This document shows, piece after piece, positions 13,697 to 23,811 of a DNA stretch of 64,000 nt. The translations under genes were made by a program, and so were the position numbers. Origin of the DNA: an uncultured Pelagibacteraceae bacterium (GTDB lineage: Bacteria; Pseudomonadota; Alphaproteobacteria; Pelagibacterales; Pelagibacteraceae). The notes beneath the pieces were generated by a model, which was not told the DNA's origin, made no database searches, and worked only from the letters and a program-made list of their open reading frames with translations. Each line of letters starts with the position of its first letter. The stretch's first letter is position 1. Where the stretch lies: the NCBI GenBank assembly GCA_902595625.1, contig CACJQQ010000001.1, forward strand, positions 1 to 64,000, written 5' to 3'.

Positions 13697-16261
13697 ATGA
13701 ATTTATTTACAAGAACTTTAAGTAAAATATTTAAAAGCTCTAATCAACAAGAATTAGACAAAATTCAAAATATAATAGAAGCCATAAACAGCAAAGAAAA
13801 TGTAACTAAAACTTTGTCTGAGGCTGATTTTAAGGAAAAGACATTTAATTTCAAAAAAAATGCTCAAAATGGAGATCTAAATGTTGACGAAATTATACCG
13901 GAAAGTTTCGCATTAGTCAGAGAAGCAGCGAAAAGGACGCTGGGCGAAAGACACTATGAAGTTCAGCTAGCAGGTGGATTAATACTTCACAAAGGTAAAA
14001 TAGCGGAAATGAAAACTGGAGAAGGTAAAACACTTGTATCAACATTGCCGGCGTATTTAAATTCATTAACAGGTAAAGGGGTTCATATAGTTACAGTAAA
14101 TGATTATTTGGCCAAAAGAGACTCTGAATGGATGGGTAAAGTATTTAATTATTTAGGTGTATCAACTGGATGTATAACAAGTGACATTGATGATATTGAA
14201 AGAAAAAAAAATTATTCCAACGATATTACTTATGCAACTAATAATGAGCTCGGATTTGATTATTTAAGAGATAATATGAAATATGAACTTGGTGAAATGG
14301 TTCAACGTGGCCATAATTTTTGTATTGTAGATGAAGTAGATAGCATCCTAATCGATGAATCTAGAACTCCGCTAATTATTTCTGGAAAACTTGATGATAA
14401 AACAACTCTTTATATTACTTCAAATGAATTTATTAAACACATTAATAAAAATGACTATGAATTAGATGAGAAAAATAAGAACGTAATTCTTACCGATTTA
14501 GGTATTGATAAGATTGAAAAACTTGCAATTCAAAAAAATATTTTAAAAAATAACAACTTCTATGATCCAGCAAATTTAGATCTTGTCCACCATGTTAATC
14601 AAGCCTTGAAAGCCAATTTACTTTTTAAGAAAGATACAGACTATATTGTAAGAAATGGTAAAGTTCAGATTATAGATGAATTTACTGGCAGAGTTTTAGA
14701 TGGCAGAAGGTTTTCAGATGGATTGCATCAAGCAATTGAAGCGAAAGAAAATGTAAAGGTTCAAGAGGAAAATCAAACATTAGCGTCTATCACCTATCAA
14801 AATTATTTTAGACTATATTCTAAGTTGGCTGGTATGACAGGTACAGCAATGACAGAGGCAGAGGAATTTTATGATATTTATAAATTAAATACTGTTGCTA
14901 TTCCCACGAATAGGCAAATGTTACGAAAGGATTTTAATGACCAGATCTATAGAACAGAAAAAGAAAAATATCACGCGATAACTAATAAAATTATAGAATG
15001 TAATAAAAAAGGTCAGCCGGTTCTTGTTGGAACAACAAGTATTGAGAAATCAGAAAAAATTTCAAGTTATTTGAACAATAAAAAAATTAAGCACAATGTG
15101 TTAAATGCTAAGCAACACGAAAAGGAAGCTCGAATTATTGCTGAGGCTGGTAAAGTAGGAGCAGTAACGATTGCAACTAACATGGCGGGCCGTGGAACTG
15201 ATATAAAATTAGGAGGTAATAAAGATTTTTTGTTTGATGGAAAAAAAGAAAATGAAAACGATATAAAGGAAAACGAAAAAAAAGTTAAAAACCTCGGAGG
15301 TTTATCTATTATTGGTACAGAGAGACATGAAAGCAGAAGAATCGATAATCAATTGAGAGGTAGAGCTGGAAGACAGGGTGATCCGGGAAATACAATTTTT
15401 TTTATAAGTCTACAAGATGAATTAATGAGAATTTTCGGTGGAGACTCTATTGACGGAATGCTACAAAAACTAGGTCTTAAAGAAAATGAATCTATTGATC
15501 ATCCATGGATAAATAAGGCTATGGAAAGAGCGCAAAAAAAAGTTGAAAGTAGAAACTTTGATATAAGAAAAACATTAATTAAATTTGATGATGTTATGAA
15601 TGATCAAAGACAGGTCATATTCTCTCAAAGATTAAAGATTTTGAAAGAACAGAACATTAATGAGATTTTAAGAGATTTTTTTGATGAAATTTTAATTAAT
15701 TTAAATAACGTTAGGATAAATTTCCAAAAATCTGGGGATGAAAAAAACTACCTTACAGAAATAAAAAATATCACTGGAAATGTTATTAATGATAAAGATC
15801 TGTTGAAATTTGGAAATTTAAAAGAAGCTGAATTCAACAAAAATATTCAAGACCTATATACCGAGAAGAAAATTTCAAGAATAAAGATTTTAGGTGAAAA
15901 TCAAAATAACAGTTTAGAGAAAAAAATTTTTTTACAAATAATTGACTTCTCGTGGAGATCACATCTTCAGTATTTAGAACAGCTAAGACAAGTAATTGGT
16001 TTAAGACAATATGGTCAAAAAGACCCTTTGTCTGAGTTTAAAAAAGAAGCTTATGTTTTATTTGAAGGTTTGTTATTAAAAATTAAAAATGATTTAATAA
16101 AATTTCTCCTAAATCTAAATATAGTTGTGTCAAATGAAGAAACTAATAATGAAAATCAAAGGGAGGCACAGCGGAATAATTTAGAGAAAAAAGTTGGTAG
16201 AAATGAAAAATGTCCTTGTGGGTCAGGAAAAAAATTCAAACATTGTCACGGAAATGTATAA
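13697..16261 (+). CDS. secA: Preprotein translocase ATPase subunit SecA
   Basis: GEGKTLVSTLPAYLN, VDEVDSILIDESRTPLIISG, C-terminal zinc site CPCGSGKKFKHCHG. Confidence 0.98.
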   Translation: MNLFTRTLSKIFKSSNQQELDKIQNIIEAINSKENVTKTLSEADFKEKTFNFKKNAQNGDLNVDEIIPESFALVREAAKRTLGERHYEVQLAGGLILHKGKIAEMKTGEGKTLVSTLPAYLNSLTGKGVHIVTVNDYLAKRDSEWMGKVFNYLGVSTGCITSDIDDIERKKNYSNDITYATNNELGFDYLRDNMKYELGEMVQRGHNFCIVDEVDSILIDESRTPLIISGKLDDKTTLYITSNEFIKHINKNDYELDEKNKNVILTDLGIDKIEKLAIQKNILKNNNFYDPANLDLVHHVNQALKANLLFKKDTDYIVRNGKVQIIDEFTGRVLDGRRFSDGLHQAIEAKENVKVQEENQTLASITYQNYFRLYSKLAGMTGTAMTEAEEFYDIYKLNTVAIPTNRQMLRKDFNDQIYRTEKEKYHAITNKIIECNKKGQPVLVGTTSIEKSEKISSYLNNKKIKHNVLNAKQHEKEARIIAEAGKVGAVTIATNMAGRGTDIKLGGNKDFLFDGKKENENDIKENEKKVKNLGGLSIIGTERHESRRIDNQLRGRAGRQGDPGNTIFFISLQDELMRIFGGDSIDGMLQKLGLKENESIDHPWINKAMERAQKKVESRNFDIRKTLIKFDDVMNDQRQVIFSQRLKILKEQNINEILRDFFDEILINLNNVRINFQKSGDEKNYLTEIKNITGNVINDKDLLKFGNLKEAEFNKNIQDLYTEKKISRIKILGENQNNSLEKKIFLQIIDFSWRSHLQYLEQLRQVIGLRQYGQKDPLSEFKKEAYVLFEGLLLKIKNDLIKFLLNLNIVVSNEETNNENQREAQRNNLEKKVGRNEKCPCGSGKKFKHCHGNV

Positions 16262-16263
16262 AA

Positions 16264-17664
16264 TTAAATTTTTTTAAATGCGTTTAAAGCTTTTGCCCTT
16301 GCTTCTTCATGCTTTACTATTGGGTAAGGATAATCTTTTCCTAATTTAAATTTTTCACTATTAAATTCCCAAGGCTTATGAATAAATTTTTTTGGTAAAT
16401 TTTTTAATTCAGGTACCCATTTTTTTACATATTTGCCTTCTTTATCAAATTTCTCTCCCTGTAAAATTGGATTAAATATTCTAAAGTAAGGAGCGGCATC
16501 CGCACCAGATCCAGCTACCCATTGCCACCCTGCAACATTATTAGCTGGACTATAGTCTAGCAAACAATTTTTAAAATATTTTTCACCTTCTTTCCAATTT
16601 ATCAATAAATGTTTCACTAAAAATGATCCTACTATCATTCTCACCCTATTGTGCATCCATCCAGTGGAATAGAGCTCTCTCATCCCAGCATCAACTATAG
16701 GATAACCAGTTAAACCTTTTTTCCAATCGTTTAAAAATTTAGAATTTTGTTCCCATGGAAATTTATCAAATTTTTTTGAGTAATTTTCTTTTAACATATG
16801 TGGAAAATAATTTATTAATGAATGATTAAATTCACGCCAGCCTATCTCGGCCAGAAATTTAGAAGTTCCTTTGATTTTTGATTTATTTTTAATACATTCT
16901 TGCCAGATTGTTTCGACATGGAGCTGGCCAAATTTTATAAATGGAGATAATTTTGATGTACCGACTAAATTTGGAAAATTCCGCTCCTCAGAATAATTAG
17001 TAATTCTCTTTTTAATAAAGTTGTTTAATTCATTAAGCGCAGATTGTTCTTCAGGTGACCATATTTTCTCAAAATTTTTAAACCAATTTTTTTTTGGTAA
17101 TATTTTCTCTGGTTCGATGCAATTTTGAAAATATTTAATTTTTTTTTTGCATTTTTTAATATTTTTTTCTTTTGAGGGTATTTTCTCCAAATAGCATTTT
17201 TCTGCATTTCTCCAAAAAGGTGTGAATACTTTGAAAGGAGTTCCATCGCTTTTCTTAACCTCACCTATTTCGTTAAGAACATTTCCTTTAAATCTTTTAC
17301 TACTTATTTTTGCATTTTCTAAACTTTTTAGTAAATATTCATCAAATTTTAAATAATCAGGCTCATAGACTTTATTCCAATAAATAGTAAAATTATTTCT
17401 TTTTAACAATTTATCGAAAAAAATTTTAAATGAATTAGTTTCAACTATTTCGAGGGATATATTTAAATTATTTAATTTTTTTTTAAAATTTTTAAGAGAT
17501 TCGCTCAACCACCATTTTTGAGCCTCTTGATTTTTATATGTGTCCTTTTTATAAAGGTAAAAAACCACAACTTGATCATGATTTATTGTGGCTTCAATCA
17601 ATCCTTTATTTTTAGCAAATCTAAAATCATCTCTTAGCCAAAAAAGTCCAATTTTTTTATCCAT
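16264..17664 (-). CDS. phrB: Deoxyribodipyrimidine photolyase (cryptochrome/photolyase family)
   Basis: LFWLRDDFRFAKNKGL N-terminus; TGYPIVDAGMRELYSTGWMHNRVRMIVGSFLVKHLLINWKEGEKYF FAD-binding region. Confidence 0.94.
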   Translation of the reverse strand: MDKKIGLFWLRDDFRFAKNKGLIEATINHDQVVVFYLYKKDTYKNQEAQKWWLSESLKNFKKKLNNLNISLEIVETNSFKIFFDKLLKRNNFTIYWNKVYEPDYLKFDEYLLKSLENAKISSKRFKGNVLNEIGEVKKSDGTPFKVFTPFWRNAEKCYLEKIPSKEKNIKKCKKKIKYFQNCIEPEKILPKKNWFKNFEKIWSPEEQSALNELNNFIKKRITNYSEERNFPNLVGTSKLSPFIKFGQLHVETIWQECIKNKSKIKGTSKFLAEIGWREFNHSLINYFPHMLKENYSKKFDKFPWEQNSKFLNDWKKGLTGYPIVDAGMRELYSTGWMHNRVRMIVGSFLVKHLLINWKEGEKYFKNCLLDYSPANNVAGWQWVAGSGADAAPYFRIFNPILQGEKFDKEGKYVKKWVPELKNLPKKFIHKPWEFNSEKFKLGKDYPYPIVKHEEARAKALNAFKKI

Positions 17665-17717
17665 AATTTAACGATTATCAGATTAATTTTTATTTTTCGA
17701 TGTGTAAAACTTGTTGG

Positions 17718-17792
17718 TGGTGGCCTTGGTAAGAATCGCACTTACGACACATACCTTTTCAGGGTACTGCTCTACTACTGAGCTACAAGGCC
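17718..17792 (-). tRNA. tRNA-Phe (anticodon GAA), CCA encoded
   Basis: Reverse complement GGCCTTGTAGCTCAGTAGTAGAGCAGTACCCTGAAAAGGTATGTGTCGTAAGTGCGATTCTTACCAAGGCCACCA; anticodon loop CTGAAAA. Confidence 0.93.
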
Positions 17793-18007
17793 TAAAATCT
17801 AAAAGTAATTCTACCTTTAGTTAAATCATATGGCGTCATTTCAACCATTACATTATCTCCAGCTAGAACTCTAATTCTATTCTTTCTTAATTTTCCCGCT
17901 GTGTGAGCTAAAATTTCGTGGTTATTTTCAAGCTTAACTCTAAACATTGCGTTCGGCAAAAGTTCTGTGACTTTTCCTTTAAATTCTAGAGTTTCTTGTT
18001 TAGCCAA
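17792..18007 (-). CDS. infA: Translation initiation factor IF-1
   Basis: [64 protein letters not shown]. Confidence 0.98.
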   Translation of the reverse strand: MAKQETLEFKGKVTELLPNAMFRVKLENNHEILAHTAGKLRKNRIRVLAGDNVMVEMTPYDLTKGRITFRF

Positions 18008-19306
18008 TTAATTTCCTTTTTTTAATCTCATTTTTACAGAGTAAGCATGTCCATCTAAATTTTCATGCTTCGCTAAATTTATAACCGATGAGCTTAATCT
18101 TTCAATACCTGTTTTTGTTATTTTTATTAATGAGTGTCTTTTTAAAAAATCATTTACAGACAGACCTGATGAAAATCTAGCTGATCCTGAGGTTGGTAAA
18201 ACATGGTTTGGTCCAGCTATATAATCTCCAATAGCCTCTGGGGAAAATTTTCCAATAAATATAGATCCTGCATTATATACTCCTTTTATCAGTTCTTTAT
18301 TCATACTTGTGTTTAATTCTAAATGCTCTGGTGCTATTGTATTAATTATTTCTAATATTTTTTTCTTACTATTTGTTAGAATTGCTAAACCAAAGTTTTT
18401 AAGACTTTTAGTTGCTATCTTTTTTTTAGGTAACTTAGCTAACTGTTTTTTTAAACAAAAATTAACTAATTTAATCAAATTTTTATTATTTGTAATTAAA
18501 ATTGACTGAGCAAAAATATCATGTTCTGCTTGTGCAATTAAATCAGCAGCAACTAAGTTTGGATCAGATGTCTTGTCTGCAACTATGCTTACCTCGGATG
18601 GCCCTGCAACCATGTCTATTCCGACATCGCCAAAAACTTCTTTCTTGGCACAGGCAACATACGCGTTACCCGGTCCAACTATCTTGTCTACTTTTTCAAT
18701 TTTTTTTGTACCGTATGCAAGTGCTGCAATAGTGTGAGCGCCTCCTGTTTTATAAATTTTTTTTACCCCACATTTTTTGGCAGCATATAATATCGCTGGA
18801 TTTATTTTAGAGCCTAGCGAAGGAGTTGTTAGATAAATTTTTTTGACCCCAGCAACAATCGCAGGAATACAATTCATTAAAACCGTGCTTGGGTAGCTCG
18901 CCATTCCTCCCGGTACATAAACACCTACTTTTTGTATTGGTGAATATTTATAAGAAAGTTCATTTTTATATTTATCTTTAAACTTAAATGATGAAAATTT
19001 TTGTTTTAGGTGAAACTTTTTAATTCTGCTGAAAGCTAAATCAATTGCTTTTTTTATATTTTTATCTGTTTTTTTTGAAATATTATCAATTTCTTTTTTG
19101 GAAAAAAAAATTTGATTATTTTTTGTTGTAATTTTTGAAAATTTTTTTTCATAATTTAAAACTGCTTTATCTCCATTTTTTTTAACATTATTTATGATTT
19201 TTGAAACCTCTGAGGTTTGTTTTTTTTGAACTAGTTTTCTCTTATTTAAAAAAATGTCTAATTTTTTTTGAGAATTTTTTTTGTTATAAATTAATATTTT
19301 TAACAT
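18008..19306 (-). CDS. hisD: Histidinol dehydrogenase
   Basis: VGVYVPGGMASYPSTVLMNCIPA; AGPSEVSIVAD; NHVLPTSGSARFSSGLSV. Confidence 0.97.
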   Translation of the reverse strand: MLKILIYNKKNSQKKLDIFLNKRKLVQKKQTSEVSKIINNVKKNGDKAVLNYEKKFSKITTKNNQIFFSKKEIDNISKKTDKNIKKAIDLAFSRIKKFHLKQKFSSFKFKDKYKNELSYKYSPIQKVGVYVPGGMASYPSTVLMNCIPAIVAGVKKIYLTTPSLGSKINPAILYAAKKCGVKKIYKTGGAHTIAALAYGTKKIEKVDKIVGPGNAYVACAKKEVFGDVGIDMVAGPSEVSIVADKTSDPNLVAADLIAQAEHDIFAQSILITNNKNLIKLVNFCLKKQLAKLPKKKIATKSLKNFGLAILTNSKKKILEIINTIAPEHLELNTSMNKELIKGVYNAGSIFIGKFSPEAIGDYIAGPNHVLPTSGSARFSSGLSVNDFLKRHSLIKITKTGIERLSSSVINLAKHENLDGHAYSVKMRLKKGN

Positions 19307-19749
19307 TATATAGCTTTATGTTTTGGTTTATTTTTTGTATCCCAAGCATTTCCTTGATCATCTAAAGTAACCTCTATTACTTCTGATAAGATTTTTATAA
19401 TTGAGTCTCCTGCAAAAATTATTTTCATTTCATAGTTATTATCAGGCATCACATTTGTTTCAATAGCTAGAAAATCTAAAAATTTGTCTTTTTTTGATTG
19501 ATTTATATTTTTTGATAATACGCTTATTACATTTTCAAATTTTAATATTGTCCTTATCCTTTTATTTTTTCGGAACACTCCTTTTTCAACATCCTCCCAC
19601 ATAAAACGATTTAATTGAATTAACAAGATCTTATTTTTTTTTAAGCTTGCTATATCAGATACGTTTACTATTGAGTCTTGGAGGTGTGCAGAGACCACTC
19701 TCAAATCTTCTTCAGTTCTAGCAATAAGTTTAAGGTTTTTTGGTTTCAT
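19306..19749 (-). CDS. DUF2948 family protein
   Basis: LKLIARTEEDLRVVSAHLQDSIV..., between hisD and murA as in other alphaproteobacteria. Confidence 0.85.
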   Translation of the reverse strand: MKPKNLKLIARTEEDLRVVSAHLQDSIVNVSDIASLKKNKILLIQLNRFMWEDVEKGVFRKNKRIRTILKFENVISVLSKNINQSKKDKFLDFLAIETNVMPDNNYEMKIIFAGDSIIKILSEVIEVTLDDQGNAWDTKNKPKHKAI

Positions 19750-19750
19750 T

Positions 19751-21013
19751 TTAAATCCGCTTTATCTTAGCTTGACAACTATTCAGCTTATTCTCTAAAA
19801 ACTCATATCCACGGTCAAGATGATACAATCTATTAATAATAGTTCTATTTTCCGCAACTAACCCTGCCAACACTAAACTTACTGAAGCTCTTAGGTCAGT
19901 AGCCATTACTTCTGCACCTGTTAATTTTGTAGGACCTTTTATTATTGCAGTTTTTCCTTTAATCTCTATTTGTGCTCCCATTCTTTTTAATTCCGGTACA
20001 TGCATAAATCTATTTTCAAATATATTTTCTTTTATTTTAGATATCCCGTTTACCTGAGTTAAAAGCACCATCAATTGTGCTTGTAAATCTGTAGGAAAGC
20101 CTGGATATGGTTTGGTAGTAATATTTATTTTTTTAAGATTAATACCTTTTTTAACAACGACTGAGGTTTTTTTCTTTATTATACTAACTCCTATTTTTTT
20201 TAAAACATCTATTTCACTCTTTATTATTTTTGGATTAACTTTATTTATTTTTAAATCTTTTTTTGCAAGTAAAGCGCTGGCGATCATATATGTCCCTAGC
20301 TCTATTCTGTCAAAAATTACCTCATGAATAATCTTTGATTTTTTTACCTTTCTCTCCTTAATAAAAATTGTTCTTCCTTTTAATTTTATGTTTGCTCCTA
20401 ATTTTTTAAGAAATATTATTAAATCTATTATTTCAGGTTCTATTGCACAATTTTTCATCACAGTTTCACCTTTTGCCTGAAAGGCAGCGAGTAAAGCATT
20501 TTCAGTTGCACCAACTGAAATGGACGGAAAACTAATATTGGTGCCCCTTAGACCATTCTTTGCTTGGGCCAATATGTATCCATCTTTAATTTTAATTTTC
20601 GCACCTAATTTTTTTAATGCAAATAAATGTAAGTCTACCGGTCTTGTTCCGATAGCACATCCGCCCGGTAAAGAAACTTTAGCTTTTTTATATCGCGTTA
20701 ACAACGGACCAAGAACTAATACTCCGGCTCTCATAGTTTTCACAAGTTTATAGGGGGCCAATGTATTGATTTTTGTGTTCTTATTTATAATTTCAATAAT
20801 TTTTTTTGATTTATTTAATTTAGTCTTTAAACCAATAAAATTTAATAATTCAATCATGGTAAAAATATCTTTTACTAAAGGAATATTTTTGATTGACACT
20901 TTGCTGGCAAGAATAGAAGCCGCTAGAATAGGTAAGGTTGCATTTTTAGATCCAGATATTGAAATTTTTCCACTTAATTCTTTTCTGCCTTTAATTATAA
21001 GCTTTTGCATCAA
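19751..21013 (-). CDS. murA: UDP-N-acetylglucosamine 1-carboxyvinyltransferase
   Basis: SGSKNATLPILAASIL; PGGCAIGTRPVDLHL; YPGFPTDLQAQ; DLRASVSLVLAGL. Confidence 0.97.
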   Translation of the reverse strand: MMQKLIIKGRKELSGKISISGSKNATLPILAASILASKVSIKNIPLVKDIFTMIELLNFIGLKTKLNKSKKIIEIINKNTKINTLAPYKLVKTMRAGVLVLGPLLTRYKKAKVSLPGGCAIGTRPVDLHLFALKKLGAKIKIKDGYILAQAKNGLRGTNISFPSISVGATENALLAAFQAKGETVMKNCAIEPEIIDLIIFLKKLGANIKLKGRTIFIKERKVKKSKIIHEVIFDRIELGTYMIASALLAKKDLKINKVNPKIIKSEIDVLKKIGVSIIKKKTSVVVKKGINLKKINITTKPYPGFPTDLQAQLMVLLTQVNGISKIKENIFENRFMHVPELKRMGAQIEIKGKTAIIKGPTKLTGAEVMATDLRASVSLVLAGLVAENRTIINRLYHLDRGYEFLENKLNSCQAKIKRI

Positions 21014-21018
21014 TGAAA

Positions 21019-21573
21019 CTAAACTTTTGGAAGTGTCACACCTTTTTGTTTCATATATTTGCCTTTTCTATTAGCGTAAGTGACACTTGGCTTCTCATTT
21101 CCTTTAAGAAAGACAAATTGAGCAACACCCTCATTAGCATAAATTTTTGCTGGTAAGGGAGTTGTGTTAGAAAATTCTAAAGTCACATGACCTTCCCACC
21201 CAGGTTCTAGAGGCGTTACATTCACAATGATTCCACATCTTGCGTAAGTTGATTTGCCTAGACAAATTACCAAAATGTCATCAGGAATTTTAAAATATTC
21301 TATTGTTCTCGCCAGTGCAAAAGAGTTAGGAGGGATTATACACTCATTTCCAATTTTTGTTACAAAGCTCTCCTTTTTAAAAACTTTTGGATCAACTATC
21401 CCTGAATTAACATTAGTAAAAATTTTAAATTCATTAGATACTCTGGCGTCATATCCATAAGAAGATAATCCGAAAGAAATTTTTCCTTTCCGCACCTGTT
21501 TGTCTACAAAAGGCTTTATCATTCCTTTTTGTTTTACAACTTTTTTAATCCATTTATCCGATAAAACTGTCAT
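21019..21573 (-). CDS. dcd: dCTP deaminase
   Basis: [64 protein letters not shown]. Confidence 0.97.
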   Translation of the reverse strand: MTVLSDKWIKKVVKQKGMIKPFVDKQVRKGKISFGLSSYGYDARVSNEFKIFTNVNSGIVDPKVFKKESFVTKIGNECIIPPNSFALARTIEYFKIPDDILVICLGKSTYARCGIIVNVTPLEPGWEGHVTLEFSNTTPLPAKIYANEGVAQFVFLKGNEKPSVTYANRKGKYMKQKGVTLPKV

Positions 21574-21677
21574 TTTTTCTTTTTTTCTATTCTGATTTTT
21601 TTTCTCTTTTTAAGGTTTTTTTTTAGAGCAGCCTCACGGCTTTTAATATGGGAATCTTTTTTTTCAAAAGATTTCAT
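21570..21677 (-). CDS. 35-aa Lys-rich microprotein ([35 protein letters not shown])
   Basis: Complete ORF whose TGA overlaps the dcd ATG (ATGA); resembles the short 'REAxLxxxLxxNLKxRK' proteins near murA in alphaproteobacteria (recalled pattern, not searched). Too short for the ORF track. Confidence 0.6.
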   Translation of the reverse strand: MKSFEKKDSHIKSREAALKKNLKKRKKIRIEKKKK

Positions 21678-21686
21678 TAAAAAAAA

Positions 21687-21881
21687 TTAATTTTTATCTG
21701 GGTTGGTTAAGTCCTCTAAAGTTATAGGTTTATCAATGTCATGCATCAATTTTTCCTGGGACTCTTTTAAGCTATTGACTGAACGCTTCGCTCTCCTTTG
21801 TTCAATTCTTGCTTTTCTCTTTGCTTCTTTTTTCATGGCTTTATCGCCACGAGTAGATTTGTAATCATAGTGAATTCCCAT
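21687..21881 (-). CDS. Small conserved-looking hypothetical protein (64 aa, charged)
   Basis: ORF MGIHYDYKSTRGDKAMKKEAKRKARIEQRRAKRSVNSLKE..., good codon usage, plausible intergenic placement. Confidence 0.6.
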   Translation of the reverse strand: MGIHYDYKSTRGDKAMKKEAKRKARIEQRRAKRSVNSLKESQEKLMHDIDKPITLEDLTNPDKN

Positions 21882-21897
21882 AATAAGCGTCCCTTCA

Positions 21898-22077
21898 TTA
21901 ATTCTTAAATTTACTTCCTGAGCTTGGTTTTTGCAAGTCTCTTGATCGAAGCTTATTGATAATAATAAATAATACCGACAAAATTACGGCAACTAATACA
22001 TCTTGAAGTGGAGTAGCATTTGGAAAACCGTAATTCCACAAAATTACTAATACCAGCCGTATTAACCAATTATTTTT
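21898..22077 (-). CDS. Candidate small membrane protein, no canonical start in frame (...NNWLIRLVLVILWNYGFPNATPLQDVLVAVILSVLFIIINKLRSRDLQKPSSGSKFKN*)
   Basis: 59 open codons directly after, and in frame with, the TAA of the upstream gene; two hydrophobic stretches. One more A in the A7 run would connect an ATG overlapping the upstream gene's end. Not in the ORF track. Confidence 0.5.
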   Translation of the reverse strand, partial: KNNWLIRLVLVILWNYGFPNATPLQDVLVAVILSVLFIIINKLRSRDLQKPSSGSKFKN

Positions 22078-23811
22078 TTAACCATCTGTTTTACATCCTT
22101 GATCATTACAATTTTTGCCAGAATTTATATTATTAAAAAAATCTAATGCTCTTATAGCTGTCATCATATGATTTTTATAAATGTTAAGATAGCCATTCAA
22201 GCTTTGAGATAATTTTTTTGCTTCATCCATCATCCCTAACTTTACTAAATTTATTAACATGATAGCGTTTCCATTAGGAATGGTATTATCACCAATATCT
22301 ATTGGTTTAAAAAAAACATCATTACAATTTTTAGAATTTTTTTGAAAAATATTTTTATCCTCTAAGAAAAATTTTTCTATTGCCTCTTGAGACAATTTTC
22401 TGGCTAAATCTTTGTATTTAAAGTTCATCGTTACATCTGATAAATCGTTAATAGCATTGATTAAAAAAGCATAATCTTCAATAAATACGATATCCTTTGA
22501 ATAACTATGGTAAATTTTATTTCCAATATATTTTTTTTCTATTTTAGAGAAAAAATCTTCAGCTAATTCTAAGTACCCATTTTTTGGTAAAATTTCATTT
22601 GCAGCGATTAACGCACTTATCATTAAGCAATTTAAATCTAATTGTGTTTTATCATCAAAAAAAGGTTTTTTTCTTTTCAGTCTAATATTTAAAAGTTTTT
22701 TTAAAATTACTTGAGTAGGTTTTTCTTTTTCAACTAAAATAATTTTGTTTTCCCAATTTCCTTCTGGCTTTATTTCAAAATATTTCTTAATATTTTCTAT
22801 ATCTTTGATTTCATTGTAATAATAAATATAGTATTTCCCTTCTTCTCCCTCGCTATCTGCATCGTAAGCGGAACCCATTAAACCCTCCTTATTTAAAAAA
22901 TTTTTTTTTAAAAACTCAATTGTTTGGTCTAATTTATCTTTGAAATAATTGTCGGAATTTATTTTACAATATTTTGAGAGTAATAGTACAAACTGAGTAT
23001 TGTCATAAAGCATTTTTTCAAAATGAGGAATTATCCAATCTTCATCTACAGTATAGCGAGCAATACCACCCTCAACATGATCATATATGCCTTTAGAGCA
23101 AAGCTGCTTTATGATTAGTTCTACGGGGTTTAAGTATTTTTTATTTTTGGTTGAATTGTAAAAGTAAAAAAGGGTCTCAAATAAATTAAAAGTTGGAAAC
23201 TTTGGAGCACCCTTAAAACCACCCTTGACTGGATCTAAATGGCTTAAGGACATTTCAATAATTGGTTCAAGATCTTGATTTAAAACAGAATTTTTTTTTA
23301 AATCTAAGTTTTTAATAATTAAATCTTTTTGATTTACTATTTTTTCTCTTTGATTTTTATAAGCATCAGAAACTTTTTTAAGAACTTCTTTAAACGATGG
23401 CAAACCATGTTTTGATTCTTTGGGAAAATAAGTTCCTCCCATAAAAGGTACTCCATTTTCATCCAGGAACATAGTTAATGGCCATCCTCCTCCAGTTTGA
23501 TTAAATAATTGAAACGAACTTTGAAAAATAAAATCTAAATCAGGTCTTTCCTCTCTATCAACTTTTATGTTTACAAATAATGCATTCATTAATTTTGCTG
23601 TTTCAATATCCTCAAAACTTTCATGGGCCATAACATGGCACCAGTGGCAACTCGAATATCCGATACTAAGCAAGATGGGTTTTTTATTTTGTTTTGAAAA
23701 TTCTAAAGTCTCTTTAGACCAAATTTGCCAATTTACTGGATTATCTTTATGTTGTTGAAGATACGGACTTAAATCATTAGAAAGAATATTTTCATTAATT
23801 TTTATCATCAA
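22078..23811 (-). CDS. Thioredoxin-domain protein (DUF255, YyaL/SSP411-like)
   Basis: NPVNWQIWSKETLEFSKQNKKPILLSIGYSSCHWCHVMAHESFED; GGWPLTMFLDENGVPFMGGTYFP. Confidence 0.93.
   Translation of the reverse strand: MMIKINENILSNDLSPYLQQHKDNPVNWQIWSKETLEFSKQNKKPILLSIGYSSCHWCHVMAHESFEDIETAKLMNALFVNIKVDREERPDLDFIFQSSFQLFNQTGGGWPLTMFLDENGVPFMGGTYFPKESKHGLPSFKEVLKKVSDAYKNQREKIVNQKDLIIKNLDLKKNSVLNQDLEPIIEMSLSHLDPVKGGFKGAPKFPTFNLFETLFYFYNSTKNKKYLNPVELIIKQLCSKGIYDHVEGGIARYTVDEDWIIPHFEKMLYDNTQFVLLLSKYCKINSDNYFKDKLDQTIEFLKKNFLNKEGLMGSAYDADSEGEEGKYYIYYYNEIKDIENIKKYFEIKPEGNWENKIILVEKEKPTQVILKKLLNIRLKRKKPFFDDKTQLDLNCLMISALIAANEILPKNGYLELAEDFFSKIEKKYIGNKIYHSYSKDIVFIEDYAFLINAINDLSDVTMNFKYKDLARKLSQEAIEKFFLEDKNIFQKNSKNCNDVFFKPIDIGDNTIPNGNAIMLINLVKLGMMDEAKKLSQSLNGYLNIYKNHMMTAIRALDFFNNINSGKNCNDQGCKTDG

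Noticed and set aside
17025-17264. Same-strand alternate-frame ORF in the photolyase gene
   Set aside because: Nested in an intact photolyase frame; Lys-rich composition reflects AT-rich codons only.
19080-19290. Dense poly-T/poly-A runs in hisD and murA regions as simple repeats
   Set aside because: They encode ordinary Lys/Asn/Phe-rich stretches in intact reading frames and reflect base composition.
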